The position numbers and the translations under genes are program-made. 64,000 nucleotides of DNA, taken from NCBI GenBank assembly GCA_016703125.1, contig JADJCR010000007.1:62001-126000 (forward strand), given 5' to 3'. Numbering within the stretch: the stretch's first letter is position 1; each line of letters opens with the position of its first letter. The notes under the pieces are model-generated. The model did no database searches. It saw nothing but the letters and a program-made list of their open reading frames with translations, and was not told the origin of the DNA. Below, piece by piece: positions 19,483 to 28,920 of the stretch. The DNA comes from Micrococcales bacterium. GTDB lineage: Bacteria > Actinomycetota > Actinomycetes > S36-B12 > UBA10799.

Positions 19483-19488
19483 CGGGGC

Positions 19489-21150
19489 TCAGGCTGTCCG
19501 CTGCGGCAGGTGGAACTCCGGCTCGGGTCGCCACACGTCGGGCAGGCGCAGGTGGGCCAGGGCCGAGACCGGCTCGCCGGCGATCGCCGCGGCGGTCATC
19601 ATGCCCCCGCCCAGGGTCCCGCCGATGCCGTGCATGAACCGCGTGTCCGCCCCGACCATCCACAAGCCCTCGACCGGGGTCTTCGCGCTGGGCCGCTTGA
19701 GCATCATCTGCGACGGCGTCGCGGCCAGGCCGTAGGACGTGCCGCCGGTGGAACGGACGAAGCGCTCGTGGGTGATCGGGGTGGCGGACTCGTGGAACAC
19801 GACCGAGTCGGAGATCCCCGGGATCGCGCGTTCTGCCGCGCGCATGAGCGAGTCGTGCAACTCCTGCTTGCGGCGCAGGTAGTCCGGGTTGCGCCGGTAG
19901 GACTCCCCGCCCACCGGCCCGCGGCCGTGCAGCCCCCAGAAGCGGTGGTCCGCCGGCGCCACGGTCATGACCTGGATGTTCGTCTGACCGGGTCGCGCGA
20001 GTCGGGGGTTCGTCGGGTCCTTCAGGCTGGCGGACGTGAGGTACGCGAACGAGGTGCCGGACATGCGGCCCGCGGCGGCGTCCGAGTACGCGGCGTCGAG
20101 GTCGTCGTCGGGGTACACCCACCAGTTGGTGTTCGGCGCGCCCTCGGCGGCCAGGTCCCGGTCGAGGATCAGGTAGTCGACGTACAGCGGCGCGGACATG
20201 GTCATCCGCGAGGTCTTGCGGCGCAGGTCGGCGGGCAGCGCCTCGGCGGGCAGCAGTTCCAGGAAGGTGCGCTTGAGGTCGGCGTCGGACACCACGACGG
20301 GCGCCGAGATCTCGTCGCCCAGACCGCGTCGCCGGTCGACGGCTGGACGACGCACGCGTACCCCGCGCACCGCGCCGCCGGCCACCAGGATCTCCTCGAC
20401 CTGCGTGCGCAGCAGCACTTCGCCACCGTTGTTGCGCACCACCCGTGCCAGGGCGTCTGCAATCGGCTGACCGCCCCCGCGCGGGTACCAGGCGCCGTTG
20501 GCGTAGTGCAGGAACACGCCGGCATGGATGAAGAACGATGCGCGTGACGGCGGCAGGCCGTACGTCCCGTTGATCGCGGCGAGCACGCTGCGCAGGCGCG
20601 GCGAGGCGCCGATCCGGTCCAGGACGTCACCGAGCGTGGCGTTCATCAGCCGCAGCATGCGGTACCCCGGCATCACCAGGCCCGGAAGCTGCCGCAGACC
20701 CGGTCGGCGCACGCCGGCGCGCATCATCGCGCGCACGTCGCGCAGCAGGCCGACGTACTGCTCGATGGCGGCACGTTCGGCGGGGAAGGCCGCGACGAGG
20801 GCCTGCTGGTACTCGCGCAGCCCCGCCGGCACGCGGAACTCCTGCCCGTCGCCGAACAAGAGGGTGTCGTAGCCGGTCTGGTCCATGGGCAGGTAGTCGG
20901 GCCGCACGCCGAGCGGTGCGAGCACCGACGGGATGGAGCCACGTGGCTCGCAGTCGCCAAGGTAGTGCAGCCCGACGTCGAACTCGTACTCGCGGCCGGT
21001 GGCCGGGTCGCGGTGGGTGAAGCAACTCATGTTGCCGCCGGGGACCGTGTGCCGGTCGACGACGACGACCTTTTTGCCGAGCGCGCTGAGGTACGCCGCA
21101 CAGGACAGTCCCCCCGGCCCGGCGCCGATGACGATGACGTCCGCGTCCAT
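19489..21150 (-). CDS. Phytoene desaturase-like FAD oxidoreductase
   Basis: A 553-residue FAD protein of the carotenoid isomerase/phytoene desaturase (CrtI-like) superfamily. The N-terminal dinucleotide loop is DVIVIGAGPGGLSCAAYLSA, followed by VDRHTVPGGN. The C-terminal FAD loop is GLWMVGADTRFMHGIGGTLG. No other carotenoid genes are near, so it could be a retinol-saturase-like enzyme or another desaturase acting on lipids. It is convergent with the zinc dehydrogenase, ending 6 bases from it. The ATG at 21150 marks the start of homology. Confidence 0.82.
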   Translation of the reverse strand: MDADVIVIGAGPGGLSCAAYLSALGKKVVVVDRHTVPGGNMSCFTHRDPATGREYEFDVGLHYLGDCEPRGSIPSVLAPLGVRPDYLPMDQTGYDTLLFGDGQEFRVPAGLREYQQALVAAFPAERAAIEQYVGLLRDVRAMMRAGVRRPGLRQLPGLVMPGYRMLRLMNATLGDVLDRIGASPRLRSVLAAINGTYGLPPSRASFFIHAGVFLHYANGAWYPRGGGQPIADALARVVRNNGGEVLLRTQVEEILVAGGAVRGVRVRRPAVDRRRGLGDEISAPVVVSDADLKRTFLELLPAEALPADLRRKTSRMTMSAPLYVDYLILDRDLAAEGAPNTNWWVYPDDDLDAAYSDAAAGRMSGTSFAYLTSASLKDPTNPRLARPGQTNIQVMTVAPADHRFWGLHGRGPVGGESYRRNPDYLRRKQELHDSLMRAAERAIPGISDSVVFHESATPITHERFVRSTGGTSYGLAATPSQMMLKRPSAKTPVEGLWMVGADTRFMHGIGGTLGGGMMTAAAIAGEPVSALAHLRLPDVWRPEPEFHLPQRTA

Positions 21151-21196
21151 AGTTCGAGCGTCCCACAGCCGGATCCGCCTTGGGTGGCGTTCGGGT

Positions 21197-21275
21197 AGTT
21201 GGTTGACGTTCCTCGCGCGACGAGCATCAACCAACTGCACGAGCCCCAACCAGCTGCACGAGCGTCAACCAACGC
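21197..21275. repeat. Palindromic intergenic element, TTGGTTGACG family
   Basis: AGTTGGTTGACG near 21197 is answered by CATCAACCAACT, CCCAACCAGCT and CGTCAACCAACG up to 21275, with CTGCACGAG repeated between them. The arms can form alternative hairpins. The element sits between divergent genes (oxidoreductase start 21150, acyltransferase start 21339). Confidence 0.65.
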
Positions 21276-21338
21276 CAGCGGGCGGTTCCCGGCGGCGTTC
21301 CGCCCCGCACCACCCGGGCGGCGCGCGATGATGGAGAC

Positions 21339-22466
21339 GTGTCCGCAAGCCGTCCGGATGGACCGCGGACCGGTGCAACCGTTGTCGCCCGGCCCGCCCG
21401 TCGGCCGTACCTGGACAACCTCAAGGTCGTCCTGGTCTCAGCGGTCATCCTGGGCCACGTCTTCATCACCTACGGGGACATCGGGTCCTGGGCCTACCGA
21501 GAGCCGTCGGACAACCAGGCCTTCCTCATCGTCGCGGCGCTGGTGGTGTCGCTCGGGTCGTTCTTCGCGATGGGTCTTTTCTTCCTCATCGCGGGCCTAC
21601 TGACGCCACGCTCGCTGGCGAAGAAAGGAACCGCCGGTTTCCTGCGGGACCGCATTGTCCGGCTGGGGGTGCCGTTCCTGGCGTACTTGGTGCTCTACCC
21701 TCTCGTGGTCTGGCTGGCCGGGGAAGAGGCCTGGTCGGCGGTCGCTTCCGACCAGTTGCTGGAGTGGACTCCGGGTCCACTGTGGTTCGTGCTGGTGCTG
21801 CTGATCTACTCGGGCGGATACGCATGGTGGCGCGCCGGGCGCCCCGCCCGCGGTTCCCAGGCGGCGTTCCGTCCCCGGGTTCTGGTGTGGCTGGGAGTGG
21901 CGATCGCGGCGAGCACCGTCGTGGTGCGTCTCGTGTTCCCCATCAACTCCGACCAGATCTTCTCGCTGCACCTGTGGCAGTGGCCGCAGTGTCTCGGCCT
22001 GTTCGCGCTCGGTGTTGTGTGCGCGGAGAACGGGTGGGCGGACCCGGTCCCGTCGCGGGTGCGGCGCGGCTGTGGCTTCGTTGCTCTGCTCGGACTGCTG
22101 GTGATGGTCGCAGCCTTCGCTGCGAGTTCGGACTCGGTCGAGCCCTTCGCCGGCGGGTGGCACTGGCAGGCGCTACTGACCGCGGGGTGCGAGGCGGCCA
22201 TCGCGGTGGCGCTGTCGATCTGGCTGCTGGGGCACTTCCAAAGGCGCCATGACCGGTCGAGTCCGCTTCGTGCAGCACTCGGACGGGCGGCGTTCGGGGC
22301 CTATGTGGTGCAGGTGCCGGTGGTCGTGGCCGTAGCGCTGCTGCTGGCACCCGCGCCGTTGGCCCCGGAGGTGAAGTTCCTGATCGTGGCGCCCTTGGCC
22401 TGGACGGCATGCTTCGGGCTCGCCTGGCACCTGACCCGGCTGCCCGGGGTGCGCCGGGTGCTCTGA
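21339..22466 (+). CDS. Membrane acyltransferase, acyltransferase-3 family
   Basis: A 375-residue integral membrane protein with about ten hydrophobic helices, starting at GTG 21339 after GATGGAGAC. The opening RRPYLDNLKVVLVSAVILGH (conserved DNLK and helix-1 His) is diagnostic of acyltransferase-3 proteins, which transfer acyl groups to sugars or other molecules at the membrane. PLWFVLVLLIYS matches the later WF motif. Acceptor unknown. Confidence 0.82.
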   Translation: MSASRPDGPRTGATVVARPARRPYLDNLKVVLVSAVILGHVFITYGDIGSWAYREPSDNQAFLIVAALVVSLGSFFAMGLFFLIAGLLTPRSLAKKGTAGFLRDRIVRLGVPFLAYLVLYPLVVWLAGEEAWSAVASDQLLEWTPGPLWFVLVLLIYSGGYAWWRAGRPARGSQAAFRPRVLVWLGVAIAASTVVVRLVFPINSDQIFSLHLWQWPQCLGLFALGVVCAENGWADPVPSRVRRGCGFVALLGLLVMVAAFAASSDSVEPFAGGWHWQALLTAGCEAAIAVALSIWLLGHFQRRHDRSSPLRAALGRAAFGAYVVQVPVVVAVALLLAPAPLAPEVKFLIVAPLAWTACFGLAWHLTRLPGVRRVL

Positions 22467-22483
22467 GGCCGGCTCCGATCGCC

Positions 22484-23032
22484 CTACAACGCCTGGTGCT
22501 CCTCAGCCCAGGCCTTCAGCACCTTCTTGCGTGCCCGTGCGGACAGTCGGTCGATGTAGAGCATTCCCTCGAGATGGTCGAACTCGTGCTGCAGGCAGCG
22601 GGCGAGCAGTCCGGTGCCCGAGACCTCCACCGGCGCGCCGGCGTGGTCGACGCCGGTGACCGTGGCGAAGTCCGGGCGGGCCAGCGGGTGGAACTGATGG
22701 CGCACCGACAGGCACCCCTCCTCGTCCTCGTCGAGGTGGCGTTCTGCCGGGGGGAGCAGCGTCGGGTTGATCACCACGCCGCGGTGGTAAGCCTGGTCGG
22801 CATCCGGGCAGTCGTAGACGAACACCCGCAGGCCCACCCCGATCTGGTTGGCGGCCAGGCCGACGCCGTCGGCGGCGTACATGCTCGCGAACATGTCGGC
22901 GAGCAGCTGCTTGAGGTCGTCATCGAAGTCCGTGACCTCCGCGCAGCGCGTGGACAGCACCGGATCGCCCACCTGGACGATGGGGCGCACCGAACCTTCG
23001 ACACCGGCGTAACCGCGCTCACGTTCGCTCAT
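22484..23032 (-). CDS. def: Peptide deformylase
   Basis: A 182-residue metalloenzyme that removes the formyl group from nascent protein N-termini. All three family motifs are intact: GVGLAANQIG (residues 56-65), EGCLSV (105-110, metal ligand C107) and HEFDH (149-153, two His ligands and the catalytic Glu). The ATG at 23032 overlaps the stop of the upstream HerA-like gene by one base. A genome often has more than one copy, so this may not be the only deformylase. Confidence 0.92.
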   Translation of the reverse strand: MSERERGYAGVEGSVRPIVQVGDPVLSTRCAEVTDFDDDLKQLLADMFASMYAADGVGLAANQIGVGLRVFVYDCPDADQAYHRGVVINPTLLPPAERHLDEDEEGCLSVRHQFHPLARPDFATVTGVDHAGAPVEVSGTGLLARCLQHEFDHLEGMLYIDRLSARARKKVLKAWAEEHQAL

Positions 23033-25383
23033 CAACTCACCGGGACCCACACTAGCCGCAGGTCGGCCACCCGGATCTGGGTGCGCTTCAAGGTCACCTC
23101 CACCGGCGCGATCGTGGCTGCCTTGGCAGTCCATTCGGCGTCGAGGGCCTGCAGTTCGGCGGTCAGTTCGGCCTCGAGGTCGTTGATCTGCATCTGCACC
23201 TCGTCGACCTTGGCCCGCGCGGTGTCCGCCCGGTTCTTCGCGCTCTGGGCACGCCGGGCGGCGGCGCTGATCGACGACACCGACCGGCGGCCGCCGAGGA
23301 AGCCGCCGAGCACCGACGCGGCCGAATCCATGACGCTGCCGCTCACCGCCGCGCTGGCCTGCTGCGCCCGCGTCGACGCCCCGGCCAGCCGCGTCTGCAA
23401 GCTGCGCAACTTGCCCTCGTACTTCGACCGCAGCGGTGCGGCCTTCTTGTCCGCCTCACCCGCCGCCACCTGCTGGCAGCGCGCCGCGAACGCTTCCGGG
23501 CCCTCCCCGACGCGTGCGAACATCTTCAGGTCCGGGTTGCTCAGCACTTCGAGTGACTCGTTCGCCACAAGGTGGTCTGTGAGGTCCTTGGTCAATGTCG
23601 ACCAGTACGTCTTCGTGCCCACCTTCGCCGCCGGTAGCACGTAGCGGGCGTTGGCCGGAGCCGGGGCGAGCAGGTCGCGGTCGTCGTAGTCGACCACCAG
23701 CGGGGACAACTGCAGCGACTGCTCGGGGGCGGGGAACAGCACCGCCTCGTACTCCTCGTCGTGGGAAGCGTCGGGCAACTGGTAGCGCAGCAGGACCCGC
23801 GCCACGACCGCGGCCTGCAGGCGGGGGCCGGTGGGACCCGGGGCGACCGCCCCCACCTGCCCGGCCCACGGCGCGGCCGGGTCGAGGTAGGACACCGCCA
23901 CCCCCTCGGCCACCGCGGGCATGACCGGGGTCTCGTCGTCGGCGGGCTGCGGCTCCGGTACCTGGTCGGGCACCGCTGCAGCTGGGCCACCGGCCGGTGC
24001 GGCGGCGGCGCCGAGGGTGGGCGCGGCACCCGGCGGCGGGGCCTCCGGCTGAGTCGCGATTGGCGGGGTGGCCGGTGCCGCGGTCTGCTCCGGGGAGGTG
24101 GGGACCTCCGACGGTTCCGGCCCGGCCGTGACCCGCTGGATCTGATCACGGGTCATCGGCCCGCGCAGGTAACTGCGCACCCACCGCGTGCCGAACAACT
24201 CGACGTCGTTCTGCCCGGCCTTGCGGAGGAGGAACTGCCGCTTGCCGAGCCCGGAGATCAGCTGCGAGATGTCAGCGCCCGGTGGCATCCCCTCCAGCAG
24301 GCGGGCCTTGTCGTTCTCGGTGGTGAGTCGGCCGATCATCCACGTCCCGGCGTTGCTCAGCGCCTTGTAGTCGATGTCCACCGGGTTCTGCGTGCTGAGC
24401 ACGACGCCGACGCCGAACGCCCGCGCCTGCTTCATGAGCAGCATGATCGGCTTCTTGGTCGGGGGGTTGGCAGTCGGCGGGAGGTAGCCGGCGACCTCGT
24501 CCATGTAGAGCAACGCCCGCAGGTCGGTGGTGCCGCTCTGCCGGCGCATCCACGTGACGAACTTGCTCAAGACCAGCGACGTGGCGCTCTGCCGGTCCTC
24601 GTCGGACAGGTGCGCGGTGGTGACGATCGCGCAGCGCGGACGGCCGTCAGGCGCCCACAGCATCGACTGGATGTCGATCGGCTGCCCGGCGATCCACGAG
24701 GCGAAACCCGGGGCGGCGAGCACGGCGTTGAGCTTCATCGCGAACGCCAGCCGGTCCTTCGGCGGGAAGAACTCGTCGAGGTCGAAGACCCCGAGTTTGC
24801 GCATCGGCGGTTGGTTGACGCGGGCCAGCAGGGTGGGCAGGTCGATGTCCTCCCCGGCCCCCCACGCCATCGCGATGATGTTGGACAGCAGGATGTGCTC
24901 GCGGCTGCTCAACGGGTCCGCTGAGATCCCGACGACCGACAGCAGGCTGGTCACGTACCCGTCGATCTCGTCGGTCAGCACCTCCTGATCGTCGGTCTGC
25001 GGGGCCTGCAGGGAGCCCAGGACGTTGAGCGGGACGCCGGCGGACGAGCCGGGGGTGAAGATCGCGACATCGAACTTCGCCTTGAACGCCGCCATCTGCG
25101 CCTCGGCGATGCCCCACGGCGCGAGCCCTTGCTTCCACGTGTCCGCCTGCTGCGCGGCGAAATCAGCGGTGGGCACCCCGGCAGCCTTGGCCTGCGCGGG
25201 GTCGACCCACGGTTCGAACTCCGGACCGCTCAGCCCCGGGAACACCAGCGCCAGGTTGGTCAGGTCGCCCTTCGGGTCGATGAGCAGGCACGGCACGCCG
25301 GCGTCCAGGCATTCCTCGATCAGTCCCACCCCGAGACCGGTCTTGCCGGAGCCGGTCATGCCGACGATGAACCCGTGGGTCAC
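23032..25383 (-). CDS. HerA-like ATPase (DUF87/DUF853-type)
   Basis: As sequenced, a GTG at 25383 gives 783 residues: THGFIVGMTGSGKTGLGVGL holds Walker A (residues 8-15) and LLYMDEVAGYLPP is Walker B. NDKARLLEGMP and a Pro/Ala-rich linker precede a C-terminal region with a long coiled coil (about 640-750). HerA-type ATPases translocate DNA in repair, conjugation or defence. The true start is probably GTG 25451 (VADLLLG), because homology-like sequence DTSADVTVATDDLVTHG lies upstream. A G seems missing at 25432-25434, which breaks the frame. It precedes def by a one-base overlap. Confidence 0.78.
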   Translation of the reverse strand: MTHGFIVGMTGSGKTGLGVGLIEECLDAGVPCLLIDPKGDLTNLALVFPGLSGPEFEPWVDPAQAKAAGVPTADFAAQQADTWKQGLAPWGIAEAQMAAFKAKFDVAIFTPGSSAGVPLNVLGSLQAPQTDDQEVLTDEIDGYVTSLLSVVGISADPLSSREHILLSNIIAMAWGAGEDIDLPTLLARVNQPPMRKLGVFDLDEFFPPKDRLAFAMKLNAVLAAPGFASWIAGQPIDIQSMLWAPDGRPRCAIVTTAHLSDEDRQSATSLVLSKFVTWMRRQSGTTDLRALLYMDEVAGYLPPTANPPTKKPIMLLMKQARAFGVGVVLSTQNPVDIDYKALSNAGTWMIGRLTTENDKARLLEGMPPGADISQLISGLGKRQFLLRKAGQNDVELFGTRWVRSYLRGPMTRDQIQRVTAGPEPSEVPTSPEQTAAPATPPIATQPEAPPPGAAPTLGAAAAPAGGPAAAVPDQVPEPQPADDETPVMPAVAEGVAVSYLDPAAPWAGQVGAVAPGPTGPRLQAAVVARVLLRYQLPDASHDEEYEAVLFPAPEQSLQLSPLVVDYDDRDLLAPAPANARYVLPAAKVGTKTYWSTLTKDLTDHLVANESLEVLSNPDLKMFARVGEGPEAFAARCQQVAAGEADKKAAPLRSKYEGKLRSLQTRLAGASTRAQQASAAVSGSVMDSAASVLGGFLGGRRSVSSISAAARRAQSAKNRADTARAKVDEVQMQINDLEAELTAELQALDAEWTAKAATIAPVEVTLKRTQIRVADLRLVWVPVS

Positions 25384-25488
25384 CAGGTCGTCGGTGGCGA
25401 CGGTGACGTCGGCGGAGGTGTCGGGGTGCGTCCCAGCAGGAGATCGGCCACGGGTGCGACCCTACGGTCGCGGGGCGGGCGACGCCAA

Positions 25489-27462
25489 TCACTCAGCCAG
25501 CTTGTCCACGTCCTCCGGGGTCACGTCATGACCCACCCAGCCCGCGACCCGCTTCTCGACCTTGGCCTCGCTCTCGGCGCGCTTGTCCTCGGGCGCCGCT
25601 TGCGCAGCCGCCCAGTCCCGCTGCACCTCGAAGTGCAGTTCCCGGTCGCGCAGGCTGGCCTGAATCCGGGCCATCTGCTCATCGCTGGCCTCGAGGCCGA
25701 AGACCTGCCGCACCGCCTGAGGGGTCTCCCGGCGGTAGTCGTGGCCGCCCTCGTCGAAGACCCCGGGCGTGGGCGACAACGCGTTCTGCATGTCCAGGAA
25801 CGTGGCGAAGAACGTGACCACGGGCTGCCAACTGGTGCCGCGCGGCGCGCCGGGCGGGCGCTGGGCGTCCGGGCCGAGCCAGTCAGGCTGACGCCACAAC
25901 AGGGTCGGGCCGAACTTGGGGATCGGGTCGTCGCCGTTGTTGAGCAACAGGTAGCGCACGCCGGCGCGCTGCTCGGCGGACAGCCCCCGCCAGTCGCGGA
26001 TCGCACGCGGCAGGAACGCCGCCCCCGGACCCACGTCCGGCGCCTGCGCGACACTACGGTCGCCCCACAGCTCGTCGCGCCACTTCGTCGCGTTCGGGGT
26101 GCCGATCCACACCGCGGCGTCCAGGCTGATCCCGGCCGGGCCGGTGATGCCCTGCCCGCGGAACATCTCCTGACTGACCTGCGAGCCCAGGCTCTCGCCG
26201 AACAGCACGAACTTCGGCCGCGCGTCGGCGGGCCGGGCAAGCAGCCGTTGGATGAGCCCGTTCATCACCAACCGGGTCTGCCGGGTACCCATGTGGACGC
26301 GGTTGAGCGACAGGGCCGAGGGCAGCACGGAGTACTGGATGCAGGCCGACGCGCAGTCCCCGCGCGTGAAGTATTCGAGGGTCTCCGTGGCCACGTAGTT
26401 CACGTAGCCGGAGCCGGTGGGGGAGAACAGGGCGAACACCGAACGGTCCAGGGCGCCGGTCCGGTCGATCTCCGCGAGCAGCAGGTCCGCACGCTCCTGC
26501 TCGCTACCCGCGCTCTGCAGCGACGCGTAGACGCGGATCGGCTGCTTGGCCGGCTCACCCATGACCGCGGAGATCTGCTCGGGGCGCAGCACCTCGCGCA
26601 ACCAGCGGGAGGACTCGCGGGTCTGCTTGTCCCACCCGATCACCGATCCTGGCCCACCGGTCACCTCGGGCAGGTCCGGTGCGGCGGCGTTGGAGTCGTC
26701 CGCGGCGTTGCCGCCCACGGCAAGTTTCCGGTTGACCAAGGTCACCGCACCCCAGCCGGCCGCGGCCAGGGTGCTGAAGGAGGCGAGACGCCCCGCGGTG
26801 CGGTGGTCGGCGGGATCCCCGCCCAGGATGCGGGCTGCCAGCCGGGCCCACCCGGCGCTGAGCTTGGCCTCCCCGTGGCCGGCGGCGATCAGCAGGGCCG
26901 TGGTCACGCCGGCCGCGGCGACGGCAGCGGGCGCAGACACCGACCGGGTCACGTCCTCGTGGACCCGGCCGTCACCGCCGTCCGCCGACCCGACGACGGA
27001 GTTGCGGATGGTGGCGTACCCCGCGCCGGCGGTCAGAGCCGCGGTCCCGGTGGTCACCAGTGAGCGGTCGCCGGGCACGTAGCGGGTCACCGCTGTCACC
27101 AGTCCGGCGGCACCCGCGGCGGCGTAGCCGGTGGTGGCCAGGCGCAGCAGGGCCCGCCGGGGCGGTTCGTGCTCGTGGGCCGGCAGGGCCTTGAGTACCG
27201 CGGCACCTACGGCCACCGCCGTGGCGTCGACTGCCATACCGGCCCCCGACCCCGGCCCGAAGCGGCGGGCGAGCGCGCGCAGGAAGGAGTGCGCGGAGGT
27301 GCCCCAGCCGTAGCCGGTGGCCCCGGCGACCCCGGACAGGATCGCCTGGTCGCGGGTCGCGCGCGACAGCAGGTTGGGTTCGAACGACCGCCCGGTCATG
27401 AAGGCGCCGAGCAGGATGCCGGCTTGTGCGGAGAGGTCGAGGTCGTCTGTCGCGTCAGTCAC
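25489..27462 (-). CDS. Alpha/beta-hydrolase with membrane N-terminus (Abhydrolase_9)
   Basis: A 657-residue protein. The first half (residues about 15-260) has several hydrophobic Ala/Gly-rich helices, matching Abhydrolase_9_N. The second half is the Abhydrolase_9 domain with the nucleophile elbow KFVLFGESLGSQVSQE. These proteins occur widely in actinobacteria, are membrane-bound and have no settled substrate. The ATG at 27462 starts the frame. The adjacent genes are on the same strand but separated by 37 and 88 bases. Confidence 0.82.
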   Translation of the reverse strand: MTDATDDLDLSAQAGILLGAFMTGRSFEPNLLSRATRDQAILSGVAGATGYGWGTSAHSFLRALARRFGPGSGAGMAVDATAVAVGAAVLKALPAHEHEPPRRALLRLATTGYAAAGAAGLVTAVTRYVPGDRSLVTTGTAALTAGAGYATIRNSVVGSADGGDGRVHEDVTRSVSAPAAVAAAGVTTALLIAAGHGEAKLSAGWARLAARILGGDPADHRTAGRLASFSTLAAAGWGAVTLVNRKLAVGGNAADDSNAAAPDLPEVTGGPGSVIGWDKQTRESSRWLREVLRPEQISAVMGEPAKQPIRVYASLQSAGSEQERADLLLAEIDRTGALDRSVFALFSPTGSGYVNYVATETLEYFTRGDCASACIQYSVLPSALSLNRVHMGTRQTRLVMNGLIQRLLARPADARPKFVLFGESLGSQVSQEMFRGQGITGPAGISLDAAVWIGTPNATKWRDELWGDRSVAQAPDVGPGAAFLPRAIRDWRGLSAEQRAGVRYLLLNNGDDPIPKFGPTLLWRQPDWLGPDAQRPPGAPRGTSWQPVVTFFATFLDMQNALSPTPGVFDEGGHDYRRETPQAVRQVFGLEASDEQMARIQASLRDRELHFEVQRDWAAAQAAPEDKRAESEAKVEKRVAGWVGHDVTPEDVDKLAE

Positions 27463-27550
27463 CCGGCACAGTCTGCCAGCGCTGGGCCGGGGATCATCCC
27501 CCGAAGAGGGGGAGTCAGCGGACCGGGCCGCCAGGTGACGCCCGATCGCC

Positions 27551-28180
27551 CTATGCAGGCAGCGTTCGCACAGTGATGGAGACGCGCGGCCCGAAGTTGC
27601 CGGCCTCGTCCTCGGCCGCGACGGTGTAGGTGTACTCGGTGTCTGGGCTCAGCCCGTCCTCGGTCATCCCGGTGCCGTCCTGGTCGAGCACGATCGTTCC
27701 GGTCTCGGTATCAGTGCCGCCGCGGCGGGTCACCTCGACCTGCAGGAAGGTGCCGTCCGGGGGGTTCGTCCACCTCAGCCGGATCGAGGTGGCGGTGCGC
27801 GACACGAGGTGCAGGTCGGTGACCGGGCCCGGTGCGGTGGTGTCCGGCCCCCGGTACCGGAAGGCCACGGAGGCGGCCCGGTTCTTCCGTACCCGGACCT
27901 TCTTGACCGCGTCCGCAGGTGCCAGGTCGCCGACCTTGGCGGCAGTCAGCGTGTACCTGCCGGGCTTGAGCTTGCGCAGAACGCGTGCAGCATCCACGCG
28001 CACCACGCGCGTGAACCCGTTCGGCCCGCGCACCCGGATCGCGGGCTTCAGCCCCTGGGTCCCCACGACCCTGATGGTCAGTGGGCGTCCTTTCGGGACT
28101 GTGGCCGTCCCCGGCGCGGCCATGGTCCCCGATGCGATCAGTACGGCACCCACGACTGCGACAACTCTTCTGGCGAACAT
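27551..28180 (-). CDS. Secreted fibronectin III-domain protein
   Basis: A 209-residue exported protein. The ATG at 28180 is preceded by GGGGAGGGTC, and a signal peptide covers residues 1-27 (MFARRVVAVVGAVLIASG to TMAAPG). A beta-rich domain with RPLTIRVVGTQGLKPAIRV is followed by a fibronectin III domain from APGPVTDLHLVS to SITVRTLPA. The N-terminal domain resembles the equivalent part of the phospholipase D-like protein at 54420. No catalytic motif; probably an extracellular or cell-wall binding protein. Confidence 0.72.
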   Translation of the reverse strand: MFARRVVAVVGAVLIASGTMAAPGTATVPKGRPLTIRVVGTQGLKPAIRVRGPNGFTRVVRVDAARVLRKLKPGRYTLTAAKVGDLAPADAVKKVRVRKNRAASVAFRYRGPDTTAPGPVTDLHLVSRTATSIRLRWTNPPDGTFLQVEVTRRGGTDTETGTIVLDQDGTGMTEDGLSPDTEYTYTVAAEDEAGNFGPRVSITVRTLPA

Positions 28181-28250
28181 GACCCTCCCCGCACCTGTCC
28201 CCATTGTCCTCCTTAGCCGGCGTCCCGCCCAGCCCCGGCACAATGCCAGG

Positions 28251-28920
28251 GTGAGGGTCCTCTACGTGCACCGCCAATATCTGCCGCTCCCCGTCGGCTG
28301 CGGCCGTGCTGCAGGCAGCCGCCATCCCGGGCGTCGAGGTCCGGTCGGCCGGAACCGCGGCGGTGGCGGGAGCACCCGGCTGCACCCTCGCCCCCCTGCT
28401 GGCGGGGTCGGAGCACACCTCACAGCCGCTGACCGCGGAACTGGTGCAGTGGGCCGACCTGGTGCTCACCGCCGGCCGCGAGCACCAGGCCGGTGTCGTG
28501 GCGCTGGATCCCGGAGCCCGCACGCGGACGTTCACCATGCGCCAGGCGGGCCGGTTGGCGCAGTGGCTGCTGGACGCGCGCATGCCCGCTGCGGCGCGTG
28601 AGCGGGCGGCGGCCCCCGAGGGCTGGGAGAGCCGCTTCGAGCCCGACGATCCCCTTCGGCACGTTGCGCCGATGCCGGCGGGGGGCCGCGCGGCCTGGCT
28701 GGTGCCGGAACTGGACGCCGCCCGCGGTTACGCCCCCGCACCGCCCCCGGAACCACCCACCGGCCGACGACGGCGCCGCGCCGCGCCCATGCACCCCGAC
28801 GACGTGCCGGACCCCCATGTGCTGGGTTCCGAATGGCACGGGACGGCCGCCGAGCAGATCACCACCGCGGCCGTCCCGCTGCTGATCCTGCTGCGGGATG
28901 TGGTCCTGGCATCTGGGTGA
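28251..28920 (+). pseudogene. Low-molecular-weight protein tyrosine phosphatase, frameshifted in the P-loop
   Basis: The gene opens at GTG 28251 with VRVLYV, then reads HRQYLPLP. Inserting two bases (GTGTGC instead of GTGC) after 28268 restores CTANICRSPSAAAVLQAAAI, the exact C(X)5R phosphatase loop, and joins the long frame that continues to 28920. Later features fit the family: RTFTMRQAGRLAQWL and DVPDPHVLG (DP general acid). As sequenced the catalytic Cys is missing and translation is out of frame. It is either a natural knockout or an assembly error. Its TGA directly abuts the next ATG. Confidence 0.7.

Noticed and set aside
25129..27063. Long open frames opposite the HerA-like and Abhydrolase_9 genes
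   Set aside because: They mirror well-supported genes, are rich in Arg, Gly, His and Gln from GC-rich antisense reading, and show no domain.
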